Shown here in pieces: positions 22,483 to 33,254 of a stretch of DNA of 64,000 nt; position 1 is the first letter of the stretch, and every line of letters begins with the position of its first letter. The notes under the pieces are model-generated. The model did not search any database, was not told where the DNA came from, and saw only the letters and a program-made list of their open reading frames with translations. Origin of the DNA: Pomacea canaliculata (lineage: Eukaryota > Mollusca > Gastropoda > Architaenioglossa > Ampullariidae); assembly GCF_003073045.1 (NCBI RefSeq), contig NC_037596.1, positions 7,211,416 through 7,275,415 of the forward strand, given 5' to 3'. The translations under genes and the position numbers were made by a program.

Positions 22483-24272
22483 GCGCACGTGCATGCGTGT
22501 GTCGGTATATGATTGCAACATTGCGATTGCTGAATTACTCATGCGTGAAATTTTTTGTTTGCAATTCATTAAACAACAACAATAATTGTGTTTCAAACAA
22601 CTTTAACACATTACTATGCCGAACCTAGCTTGTCCTGCGCGTGCGTGTGTGAGTGTGTACGGCCGCGTGATGGAATGAGCAATGTGGAATATCAGTTATG
22701 CTCTTTAGAATGTTTGCAATAATATCATCGCTGTATTTGTTTATTTTTATTTCTTTATTAATTGCAGGATCGTGTCGGGTGGGAATACCGTGACAATCTG
22801 ATGTCATTGTCGACAGGTCGTACAAACATTTATTTCACCCTCCTCCCGTCATGTTTTCCTAGAGCTCTGGTATCTCATTTCGGTGGGAAATGAAATAAAG
22901 TGAGTTGTGGGGCCTGGGACGTATCATTGTTCTTTTGAAGTGTTGAGTAAATACATTGGCACAACACACAGCTTGGGCAACACTTTCAGCGCGTGCGACC
23001 CTGAGCTTCACGATGTAATGAGCAATGTCACCTGTAATTTATTTTCTTTAGTTCGTGTGCAACAATACCATCTAATCCTTTTATTTTCGACAGGATTGTT
23101 GTGGATCGACTGGAATAACTTTACAATCTCAACTGTTTTGTCCATAAATCGTCAAAGGGGATAGTTCCCCTTCTCTCGAAGTATTGCAAGAACTCTCTCA
23201 CCTCCCTACCGCGAATAAATGAATGAATAAACGGCTGAACATGAAAAAAAAAATAAAATCAAAGTCAACGAATAAACACATTTTAAATCTGAATACAAAT
23301 ATTGATAACTGGTCAAATATTTGCCGGACTGCTTTGCTGCGTCATTCCATTGAATGTTGATCTTCGGAACATTCTGGAATGTTGTCCTGTGGGAGATGAA
23401 ATGAGCTGAGTCATGAGATGTGGAAAATAGTTTTGGTCTTCGTCGAAGTCTCTGAAGTATGGAGTGACTTTCTGTTCTTATTCAACACATAAAATACATA
23501 TATATACAGAATATATATATAGCAGGTTTATGACAAAATCAAGCTTACCTCGGGGTTAGTTAGTTTTGTGGAGGTGACGTCATTGCCTTCTCCCTCCCAA
23601 CTTACTTTACCCAACCCCAGTCTGTGTGTGTGCTTGTGTATGTGTTCTTTGTCTGTGTGTGTATTACCCTACCTCGTCAGTCTGACACTTTTAATAATGT
23701 CCATTCAACTGCTTCCAAAACAAGAATCTCCTGGTGCAAAAACCGTTCATACTGCATTGCAGATGGCTCAACAAACAGACCGACCCCACGCCACACAATA
23801 CAACTAACGCCCGACACGACTGGAAAAACAAATCACGGGTACATGACATCTCTAATTTTCTCCATCATTTGTTTTGCTCTTGAATGAAATTTCATAAACG
23901 TTCTTTTGCGGCAAATGTCACTATCGGTTTCCATGGAAACAATCTAAACTGTCTCTTTGTTTCTTTTGAATCTTCCTCCGAGAGATTGCGATTCGGTTCT
24001 CCGAAATGTAATCTTGATAAACTAGAAGATGGGTTTCATGCGAAGACAATTTTCATCGTATTGGATTATTTCCCTCTAGGTCACTTTCATTTTTACTGGA
24101 ACATTTGCCATTTTTTCTTTCTTGGCTGTTATAAAACACTTCTCTAAAATCAAAAAAAAAATCACATATCTATATTCATAAGTTATGAATGCATAATAAA
24201 TACAAACACAATAACAAATTCATATTTGTAAACATAGATTCATGTTATGTATTTCCTATGGTTTATGAATGT
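22294..24272. other. 3' flank of GRL A, non-coding, with degenerate repeats
   Basis: No gene seen. It contains an ATT array and two or three diverged copies of a block with a period of about 343 bases (ATGAGCAATGT near 22675 and 23018, each followed about 100 bases later by a GCAGGAT or GACAGGAT motif and a TGGAATA-like stretch). Confidence 0.5.
22405..22482. repeat. (ATT)n microsatellite downstream of GRL A
   Basis: About 78 bases (26 units) of pure TTA/ATT, 110 bases after the GRL A stop codon and probably in its 3' UTR. Confidence 0.95.
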
Positions 24273-24285
24273 ACTTTATATGTAT
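24273..24285. repeat. Target-site duplication, LINE 3' side
   Basis: ACTTTATATGTAT, identical to 27528-27540 on the other side of the LINE. Confidence 0.85.
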
Positions 24286-24314
24286 ATATCTATCTATCTA
24301 TTCCTCTTTGTGCA

Positions 24315-25690
24315 TCAGGTTGCACATAAGGCCTCAACCAGAGTCCGCCACCGATGTCGATCGGCTGAAACACGCTCTAGGTGACCCCATGTCCAGCCCT
24401 TTCCTTTCATCTCCCTTTCCACTGTTCTTCTCCAAGTTTCCTTTGGGCGGCCTCGTTTTCTTCGGCCGTCTGGAGTCCATCGTAGGGCGACTCTGGAAAG
24501 GTCTGCTGTCTGCTGGCGGAGCACATGTCCAATCCATCGCCAACGCCTTCGTTGAACCTGCGTGGTGATGGACTCGGTGTCAGTTCTTCGGTGGAGTTCT
24601 TCGTTGGTGATGGTGTTTGGCCAAAAGATGTTAAGTATGCGCCTGAGGCATCTGTTTTGGAAGACGTCAAGCTTGTTACTGATGGTTTTGGTCATCTTCC
24701 AAGATTCTGATCCGTAAAGGAGGGTGCTGATCACATTTGACTTGAAGATTCTCAGTTTGATCTTCTGGCTGATGTTTTTTGCCTTCCATGTGCTCCTGAG
24801 TGAGGCGAAGGCTTGGCTGGCTTTCGCCAGTCGGGCTCGAATCTCCACCTCCGCATCCCCGGTGTCTGACATTTTGGACCCAAGATAGGTGAAACTGTCA
24901 ACTTCCTCAATCTCTTCTCCATTTAGTTTGATGCTGTCTTGGACTCTGGCGTTCACTCTCATACTGTTAGTCTTTTTTGTGCTGACCTTCAAGCCAAGGT
25001 TTCCAGCTGTTTCTGAGAAGGCCTTTGTTTTTTCCTGCATGTCTTGGTGGCGGTGTGACAGCAGGGCAATGTCATCAGCAAGTCCAAGTCTTCCAGTGCT
25101 GTTGTTGCTGTCATAGTCATGGTCCATCTGAGCCCTCTCCTCTCGCTGTCGGTGGAAGTCTTCATGATCCAGTCCATGGCCAGGATGAAGAGGAACGGCG
25201 ACAGAATGCAGCCCTGCTTCACCCGGTACTGACGTTGAAGGGGTCTGTGAGCTCTGTGTCACAGACAACCTGGGATTTGAAATCGCTGTACAGCATTGCA
25301 ATGACCTGAACAAGTTTTGCAGGGACTCCGTAATGCCTCAGGATCTTCCATAAGGACTCGCGGTGGATGCTGTCAAAAGCCTTCTCCAGGTCGATGAAAT
25401 TGATGTACAGCGGTGTGTTCCATTCGTTGCTCTGCTCCAGAATCTGTCGCAGAATGAAGATGTGTTCGGAGCAGGATCGCCCAGGGCGAAATCCTGCTTG
25501 CTGTGGTCGGAGGTCTTTCTCAAGAGTTGCCGTCAGTCTTGACAAAACAATCTTGCTGAAGACCTTGCTGGTGAGGGAAAGAAGTGTTATGCCCCTCCAA
25601 TTATTGCAGTCTCCAAGATCTCCTTTCTTGGGTAACTTGAAGATGAGCCCTGTCTTCCACGCAACAGGGACCGTGCCCTGATTCCCAAAT
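24315..25690 (-). pseudogene. LINE reverse transcriptase domain, frameshifted
   Basis: Continuation of the LINE ORF. Recognisable RT pieces in different frames: LTSKVFSKIVLSRL, QAGFRPGRSCSEHIF, INFIDLEKAFDSIHR, VKQGCILSPFLFILAMDW, LADDIALLSHR (the catalytic ADD box) and VDSFTYLGSKM. The C-terminal region has RRRWRWIGHVLR and KRGRPKETWRR, ending in TAG-equivalent stop at 24315. At least three frameshifts separate these pieces, for example STG/VKQG near 25220, so no functional RT is encoded here. Confidence 0.85.
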
Positions 25691-25703
25691 TTGCCTGAAG
25701 ATT

Positions 25704-27302
25704 TCAGTCAGCTTGGGAGCTGTCACATTCACGTCTGCTTTCAACATCTCTGCTGTTATTCCATCTGCCCCTGGTGCTTTTGCCGCTCTTCATTGTCTTG
25801 ACTGCTGCTGTCACTTCTTCCAGGCTTGGTGGGTCTGTGCAGATGTCAAGGTCTATAGCTGCTGGCTGGATGTCTGCAAGCTGAGGGGGATCTGGTCTGT
25901 TCAGAACCGACTCAAAATGTTCCTTCCAGCGCTGTAGTTTTTCTGCCTCTCCCTCGACGACATTACCGTTCACGTCTTTCACTGGCACATCACTGTTCTT
26001 AAACCCGTTGTTTAGCTGTTTGTTTATCTTGTACAGTGTCTTCAGGTCATTTTTACTTGCTGCATTTTCTGCTTCATCTGCCAGTTTCTCTATGTGATAT
26101 CTTTTGTCGGTTCTTGTCATCCTCTTTACCTCTTTGTTCAGTTTTGCATATCTTTGTCTGTGTTGTTCCTTCAGGCGTTCAGATCTGGTGCTGTTGATTC
26201 TTTGTTTGGCTGACTTTCTCTCTTCTATCTTCTTCCATGTCTCTTCTCTGATCCACTGTTCTTTCTTTTTCCGTTGGAAGCCCAGTATTTTCTCTCCTGA
26301 TTCCTGTAAGACTCGATTGAAGTCGTCTAAGGTCATCTCTTGTTGGTCTCCTAGTGCCTGGAACCTGTTCTTTACTTCCATAGCAAAGGCCCTTTCGGTG
26401 GCTGGATTTTTCAGTTTGCCAGAGTCCACTCTCTGCTGACGTGCCTGTTTTCCTCGTGATCGACGCAGCTTCAGAGAAACTGTGGCTATCACAAGAGTGT
26501 GGTCACTGGCAATGTCTGCTCCTCTGTAGGCTCTAACATCTTGAAGTGAGCTCCTCCATTTTCGGTTGATGATGACATGGTCTATCTGGTTCTTTGTGAT
26601 CCCATCTGGTGATGTCCATGTTGCCTTGTGGATGTCTTTGTGTGGGAAGAGTGTGCCTCCAATCAGTAGGTTGTTTTCTTCACAAAAGTCTGCCAGTCTC
26701 TCTCCGTTGTCATTTGATGCTTCCGATTCCATGTTTGCCCATGACATGCTCCCTGCAGGTGTTGTCACTTCCCACCTTGGCATTGAGATCGCCGATGATG
26801 AGCAACACATGTCGTGGGCTGGAACGCTTTCTGAGGCTGCCTGGAGCTGATCGTAAAAAGCATCCTTGTCTTCTGCCTCGGAGTCTTCTGTTGGTGCATA
26901 GCAGGCTAGCACTGTCAGCTTGGTGTACTTTGAATGGAATCTTGCTCTCAAAAGCCTGGGTCCATAAGGCTTCCATTCCAGCAGTGCCTTTTCCGTTTTC
27001 TTGTTGAGGAGTAGAGCTACTCCTTCAGAGTGCTGAGCGTCTGATCTTCCTGAGAACAAGATGGTATGTCCTGACGCTAGTCTCCTCTTTCCCGTGCCGG
27101 TCCATCTGACCTCACTGACTCCCAGGATGTCCAAGTTGTAGTTGTCAAACTCCTTGACTAATTGGAGCATCCTGCCAGTCTGGTACAAGGTCTGGACGTT
27201 CCAGCACCCCACCCTCAACTTCTGCCTCGGCTTCAGTAAATCCGCTGTCGGGCGCCAGCTCCCTTTCGGGTTTTGGCTGTCGTCCGTCATTAGTCCAGTC
27301 AC
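25704..27302 (-). CDS. LINE endonuclease domain (532-codon open frame)
   Basis: APE-type endonuclease part of the LINE. Motifs in order: KLRVGCWNVQTL, LGVSEVRWTGTGK (catalytic Glu), VLACYAPTEDS, TWTSPDG, NQIDHVIINRKW and ASDHTLVI (catalytic Asp-His), then a basic coiled-coil-rich linker before RT. About residues 165-195 are out of frame with the family: the neighbouring frame reads LLIIGDLNAKVGSDN, the expected GDxNA motif, so two compensating indels flank that stretch. The frame ends just after TMKSGKS, where RT begins (family form GKAPGADGI), by another shift. Confidence 0.85.
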   Translation of the reverse strand: MTGLMTDDSQNPKGSWRPTADLLKPRQKLRVGCWNVQTLYQTGRMLQLVKEFDNYNLDILGVSEVRWTGTGKRRLASGHTILFSGRSDAQHSEGVALLLNKKTEKALLEWKPYGPRLLRARFHSKYTKLTVLACYAPTEDSEAEDKDAFYDQLQAASESVPAHDMCCSSSAISMPRWEVTTPAGSMSWANMESEASNDNGERLADFCEENNLLIGGTLFPHKDIHKATWTSPDGITKNQIDHVIINRKWRSSLQDVRAYRGADIASDHTLVIATVSLKLRRSRGKQARQQRVDSGKLKNPATERAFAMEVKNRFQALGDQQEMTLDDFNRVLQESGEKILGFQRKKKEQWIREETWKKIEERKSAKQRINSTRSERLKEQHRQRYAKLNKEVKRMTRTDKRYHIEKLADEAENAASKNDLKTLYKINKQLNNGFKNSDVPVKDVNGNVVEGEAEKLQRWKEHFESVLNRPDPPQLADIQPAAIDLDICTDPPSLEEVTAAVKTMKSGKSTRGRWNNSRDVESRRECDSSQAD

Positions 27303-27527
27303 CTGGTGTGCTTCATTACCTCCGCCATCTGTGACGAGTTCTCTGGTTTTTAGTTTCTGTAACAGGATTTTTTTTTACATGGTGGGGTTGTTAGCCCTAC
27401 CACAACCTATTTTACCTCTAGGTGAGGTGTCCACCTTAGTCGCCTCTTACGACATGCCTGGCTGGATGGCAGGGACCCTATTCTTGCAATGCTTGCTAGG
27501 CAAGCATACCCCGGGGTCCCACAGGGG

Positions 27528-27540
27528 ACTTTATATGTAT
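27528..27540. repeat. Target-site duplication, LINE 5' side
   Basis: ACTTTATATGTAT, identical to 24273-24285, directly after the terminal GGGACCCC...CCCACAGGGG region of the element. Confidence 0.85.
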
Positions 27541-28456
27541 GTATGGACGAAAACATATTGGAAGAGAGTGTTGTATATGAAAATATGTGTCTCTGTGGTG
27601 TTTGCATTTCTGTGTTGTTTCATACATACAACCCTAACCCTTCTATCATCTCTGTCAGCTCGGTAATATCCGTTGTTGTAGTAAAGGTCATCACGTGCAT
27701 TTTCATAACCTCCGTCACACTCCACTGCACGCAGTCCTCCAGGCTGCATCACAAGTGCGCCCTGTCGTCAGCATTCAGCTTCCTTCATCGACAGACTCGT
27801 CAACATCATAAATAAACATCGCCCACCTCTTTGAAGCTACCAACAGGCAAAAGTCTTTGTCACCGATCCATTTCATTATTTTAAAAAAAAAGTGCTCGCG
27901 CGCGCTCACACACACACACACACTCATTGATGCTTACCGCAAGCTATCATAGACCACTCCGTTGTCATGGAGAGAAATTGGAGTCCACAGGTAGCTCATA
28001 CTCTCGGTGAGACTCATTCTCCAGCCAGTGGTCTCCCTGGTGCCAGTCGGCTGTGTCTGAGGTTCAACATGTCCATCAGTGTCACGCTCGTGCATTCCCG
28101 TGACTGAGGCGCGCGAGCTTTTGCACGTGTCGGGAGTAAGTCAAGCAGTTTACCGAAGCATTACCATCTTTTTACGATATTTATTACAAACCGAAAAGAA
28201 AACTTAATTAATACCGCCATACCGAGGTGCAGGAAAGGAGACATTAACATATTAACATTAATCTCTGTCAGCGCAAGATGGACTTTCTCTGACGACTTCC
28301 TCTAAATTTTTTTAACAATTTGTTCTTCATTTTCATTCTTCATTACTTCGGCTTAATCTCAAAGTAGGAAAAACAAAGCTTTCCACTTACAGAGGTGAAC
28401 TACACAAACAGTTTCAAGTTGTGTCAAGGCTAGTGTCATTCTTTGAAATAAAAACC
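27541..28456. other. 5' flank of GRL B, partly homologous to the GRL A flank
   Basis: The part at about 27640-28110 aligns with about 19820-20090 upstream of GRL A (CACTCCGTTG.CATGGAGA and CTCGTGCATTC.CGTGACTG). About 310 further bases (28110-28425) before the shared GTGTCATTCTTTGA have no counterpart in A. No coding exon is seen. Confidence 0.5.
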
Positions 28457-30950
28457 ATGTTGCGAATCAGGCCGCTCCTCGTTTCTATGGAACTCATTGG
28501 ACTTTATTTCGAGCTCGATGTCTCCAGGAACTCTTCTGACATCACTAAAAGGGTTTTTGAGGAAGAAAATAATTTAGGTGATGTTAACAGAGATTCAAAG
28601 CGGTGTAGGTCATTTAGAGGATCACAGAAATACTGTTTGGCAGTGTGTTTGCTCCTTTGGTTTCACGTCCTTCGATACATACCATCCTTCTGGGTTGGTT
28701 TAGATTATGAAGAAGGACTCGTTGCCAGAAGAGTCATTGCTGTGTCCTGGGCCTTGCAGTGTGCCATGAATGCGACTGTCATATACAGAGGCTGCAGGAA
28801 CCCACAGCAGCTTCCAGAATTTGTGAAACTGCTGTCCGACCACGTGACAAATAACAACACCCTCAGCATCTTAAGTGATCACAAAAACAGGTTTCTAAGG
28901 AGAAAGGCGATAATTATCACTGTTTTGTGCTGGAATGTTTGTCGTCATTAACCACCTGGCACTCGTCATCTTTTTCCTCAACATCGTCGATGGGTCGAAG
29001 GTGTTCGTCACTATTGTGACGATGCCGTTCGGCAAGTCGATCGTCAGCCAGGTCCTCACCAGCATCTTCTCTGTCCACATCTACATGGCGTGGGTGTTCC
29101 CCATCGGCTTCTCCTGCCTGCTGTGCAAGGTCCTTCACCTTCATTTTCAGGCCTTGACCCGCGCCATCCAAGCAAGTCTCTCGACCTCCAGCAGCAGCCT
29201 GCTCTGTGACCTGGCGACCTTTCGCCGTCAGCATCTGCAGCTGTGCGCATGCGTGCGCTTGCTGGACGTAGTGCTACGTCGCCTGATCATGGCGTCGTAC
29301 GTCACTAACGTTCCACTCATCTGCTTCTTGCTGTACCAGCTCGTCAACTCCAGCACCGATGTCTTCTCGGTGTTCACTTACATCTTCTGGCTGTTCATCA
29401 ACGCCGTTTGTGTTGTCATGATTTCACTCTACTCCGCCATCGTCAACGATGAGGTAATCTTCCTCTTTCTTCATTTCCTCTTCTTCCTCCTTTACTCCTC
29501 CTCACTACCTCATACTGAGATTGAGTAAATCATGCTTAAGATGTCAACTCAGTTTGACATGTTAGCTGTTTAGGTGTATACTATTTTTTACTTTCGGGAG
29601 GTAAGTTACTATACATGTTTCGACAGCAGCAGAAGGAGAAACAATGTTCTCACTTGTTTCCTCTTCATTCATTGTGTTCTTTCATCAGTTTATCCATTTT
29701 TTCTTCCTTTTCTACTTCTCTTTTTTTCTCTTCTTTGTTTTTTTTTTTAGTCATTTACGTCATTTTGTAAAGTCTCGAACTATACCAATTCTCTTGTATT
29801 CATCGTAAAAGTTGTTTCTCAAAATAAAAGATGAAATCACAATAATAAACCATGATAATACAGTAAGATTTTTAAGAAATAAAGTAAAGCGAAAGAAGAA
29901 ATAGGAGAATAGCACTAAAAAAAGGAAGGAAGGAGAAGTGCGAGCGGAGAAACGAAGAAACAAACAAGAAAGTGTCCGTGTGGTGACCTGGAAGTTCAAA
30001 GAGAGGTCAGCGGCTCACACCTGAGTGTTTTTTATGCAGGCTCACTCCGCACTTGATGCGCTGTTCGAGGTACAGACCTCTGGGGCAGACCCTGACCAGA
30101 TAGTGGAGGTAAGCAGGCCACGGTCGTAGATGTAGACCCGGGGTATTTATTGCTCCCCAACCCTTCCCGGTGCGTGTGTGCGTGTGTGTGTGTGCGTGCG
30201 AGGTATGCGTATGTGTGTGTGTGTCACTACTGTTTGTCAACTTATTCAGATATCCAGACAATTCAGGACCACTTCAAACTGTATGCCTCGTGATTTACAA
30301 TGGCAATAATTAATGTTCACAACACCACTATATGAACAAAGCTTTAAAGATAGATGAAGGCTTGCTCTCTATATGATAATCAATTTATTTACCTATTTAT
30401 TTATGTATCTATTTATCAACCTATTAATCTACATGTTTCAATCTATATATCTATATGTATCTCTCCCGCTTTGTCTTATTTCTGATTCGCTCTATCGTTC
30501 TGAGATGTAGTTGATGTGTTCAACATCAGCTTCCATTCGTTTCCGGGTAACATTCTTGTTTCAGGTGCAAGTCAGAAATTGATATTTGTTTCTCAATTAT
30601 TTCGCTTCGTTCCGTTTAACTTATTCTCTGTGTGCTGTGATGTTGATGTTGCAGCTGCAGTTGTTCCTGTCCAAGCTGACCGGTCCTCCTATCGGCTTCA
30701 CAGTCCTGGGCATCATCACCGTTAGTAAGGAGACAATCTTAACGGTAAAGACTTTGGACAGTTGAAGTTTGAAATTCTGTTCCTTTTTTTTTTTTTTTTT
30801 TGCTTGTTTCATGCCAGAACAAATTTATTTCATTATTGTCCACTTTGCAAATGTTGAATAAAACCTAAATGGCGGTCCCTTATATTTTTTCAGCTGGGTG
30901 GACTGTTGACCACATACTTCTTTCTGCTGCTCCAGTATCAGATCCACTAG
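28457..30950 (+). CDS. Gustatory-receptor-like 7TM protein, gene B (one frameshift)
   Basis: Close paralogue of GRL A, with the same exon plan: 28457-29453, 30040-30108 (69 bp), 30655-30744 (90 bp) and 30894-30950 (57 bp; GGLLTTYFFLLLQY, stop TAG). I start at ATG 28457 (ACCATGT) because its position matches gene A; an in-frame ATG upstream at 28421 is less likely. TM-bearing exon 1 includes SFWVGLDYEEGLVARRV, MPFGKSIVSQVLTSIF and ISLYSAIVNDE. One extra base near 28934 (TGGAATGTTT against TGGATCTTT in gene A) breaks the frame at the TM3/TM4 border. The 69-bp exon is identical in protein sequence to gene A, while introns are diverged, so coding constraint persisted after duplication. Likely a chemosensory or related ligand-gated receptor; function is inferred from family only. 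Confidence 0.8.
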
Positions 30951-33254
30951 ATGATGTCCTCACATTTCTCGAGTTGAACGAAAATCGTGACAGAAATATG
31001 TATGGAGAAAAGTATTTATTGAGCTCGTTTGCATCGTAGATATGCGGTCTACCAATTCTGTTATTACTATGAGAGACAGTCAGATGCAATGGAGGGGACG
31101 CAAACTTCGGACAAGGAAATTCACTTAACGGTTAGTTATCCCCATGGCTGGCAGGGTGCTTCTTCTGTTGTTCTCCCAGTGGCCAACTCCTTCGGGATGT
31201 CGGGAGTTCATCAGCAGGAATTATTTGCTCTTTTCTCTGACTGCACCTTATAGTATTACTAGCAGTAGTGGTATACACATAAATTTATCAATACACACTC
31301 TGAATTACTAGTCAGTACGCATTATGTAAATACACAAAGCTAATATTTTTTACTGTTTTCATACATCTTTCAATCTTTTGCACAGTATTTTAGTTTGGTG
31401 ACTTATTTACTGGCGGTTTCATCATCATTCATCCCATGATTGGTACCGTTCGTGTGGAGGATGGTAAAAAAAAAAATATGGATAGACACGATAGCTGACG
31501 AGGTATGTCCCACCAATAACATGTGTTTCTCTGTCCTCACCCTGGAGTCCACTGGTGGGGTGCGCGGTCCTTTTAAATCCGAGTCTCGACCGATCTGGCA
31601 TGATTTTTCTCCTTTTTTTGCGGCGACTATACATGGTCCTGTTTCTGAGCTTATACACTTTGTGTCCTTCTACTTTCTTTCTCTCCACGTGAATTACAGA
31701 CGATGGGTCGGTCTGGTCGCGAACTCTTAGACTCTGGGCTTTGTCCGGTACTTTCCTCGTGAAAAGTCTTCCCTCCTCTTCCAGCTTATAACACCAACTG
31801 ATTCAGAGATACGGGAGCGAAAGCAACAATCCCACCATTTGGCTTCTCAAATTAACTAATATTTTTACTTGAAAAACTTAAAAGATTCAGAAAAAGTCTC
31901 CTCGACTTATGTGGTAAAAAATTTTAAGAAAAACCTTACAAATAAAAATTTTGTTACAGAAAGCAGTTTGGTTGTGTGTGTGGGTATGTTGGTTTTGTGT
32001 GTGTGTGTACACGTGCCTTTAAGTCGACAATGGAGAAAGGAATTTTAAATACTAATGCAAGACAGAGCAGCATTGATGAAACATAATGATGCTTTTTAGT
32101 TCCATAATTCACCAGTTCAGGTCAAGAGCATTGAATCAGCCGCCATCCTTCAGCAAGGTGTGGTGTGGACACATCCATTAGCCTCCGTCATCCAGGCTTG
32201 ACAATTGTATTGCAAACTCATTAGTTATCAAACGTAAATGGATCTACAAATTTACAACATGAAACGGTTTTATGAATACTCTTTTAAGCAATTTTAGAGT
32301 TTGTATCATATTACCATTGCATTCAAGTGTTCCGAAAACATGTGCCGCCTGGTGGAAAAACCTTTCACGATGCTCTGTAGATGGCTTAATAAATAAATCG
32401 ACTTGCTCTGATAGATTTTACAACAAAAAAAGTCTTTTTAAAGAAAATTTTTATTTTCCGCTGGAGTTAAAGCATTAAAAAGACAAATTTAATGTATAAT
32501 TGTGAAGCTCGGAGGTGAAATTCAGAGAAATAAAACTGAATGCTTTCATAAATCCTTGTACAGAACACAACTCCTGATACACTTTGTTATGGTGTCAGAG
32601 GTAGATAGGTTGCCATCCTTTTTTCGAATTCTGCATGTAAATATTTTGAAGGACTGAGCTGGTTTGTTTTGAGTGGCCCGGATGTTTGGATATATGAAGA
32701 GAGATGGGTTTTGGCATACCCTTCTTTTTTTAATTTATTTTTGTTGTGACTATCAAAGTCAAAATAATGTACTTTTTACTTGAGTTCGGTTGAATAACAT
32801 GTTTAATGCAACAGATTCCTTTGTCCAATAAAACAGAAATTACGATCTCGTCGTCAATAAGATGAACATTACATGAATATAATAAAATATAATAAAAGAA
32901 TTATTCTAAAGAATTGAAAATGGTTTATTTGTGTTAAAAAGCGCAGTCACTAATTATACTCTTTAACTGCAAAATCCATGTATGAAATTAAATTTAAAAA
33001 AAACACGCATGACATGTCAAATTTACCCTGCAACCTATCAGTGAATAACATTTCGCATAAACACGAAGTCACCGACGAAAGGTCAAACAGTGTTGGGCAG
33101 CTCGACCACAGCTTGCCGTTTGGTCACGTGTTGTATTTACACCGAATCCTGTTTTTTATGCTGCACTTCATCGATGAGCCAAATATCATCATCATCTTCA
33201 TCATCATCATCATCATCATCATCATTGCATCCTTTCACTCTGGGATATGTAACC
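30951..33254. other. Intergenic between GRL B and GRL C, no gene seen
   Basis: AT-rich. The open stretch near 31440-31730 has no splice logic or family resemblance. A short ATC array lies at the right end. Confidence 0.6.
33185..33225. repeat. (ATC)n microsatellite
   Basis: About 40 bases of TCA/ATC, near the 3' end of GRL gene C. Confidence 0.9.

Larger units (their letters stand above)
24286..27527 (-). mobile_element. Non-LTR retrotransposon (LINE), nearly full length, RTE/CFDP2-like
   Basis: A 3.24-kb element on the minus strand flanked by a perfect 13-bp target-site duplication. In its own sense it has a 5' region of about 225 bases (27527-27303, including GTAAGAGGCGACTAAG), one long open region with an APE-type endonuclease then reverse transcriptase, and a 3' end with a short TAGA/ATAG microsatellite tail at 24286-24305. 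No separate ORF1 or RNase H was recognised. A single ORF and microsatellite tail fit RTE-like elements; the endonuclease resembles proteins annotated as craniofacial development protein 2-like. Clade assignment is tentative. Because the 5' end is reached and the duplication is perfect, insertion is fairly recent, although the coding region has several frameshifts. Confidence 0.88.
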
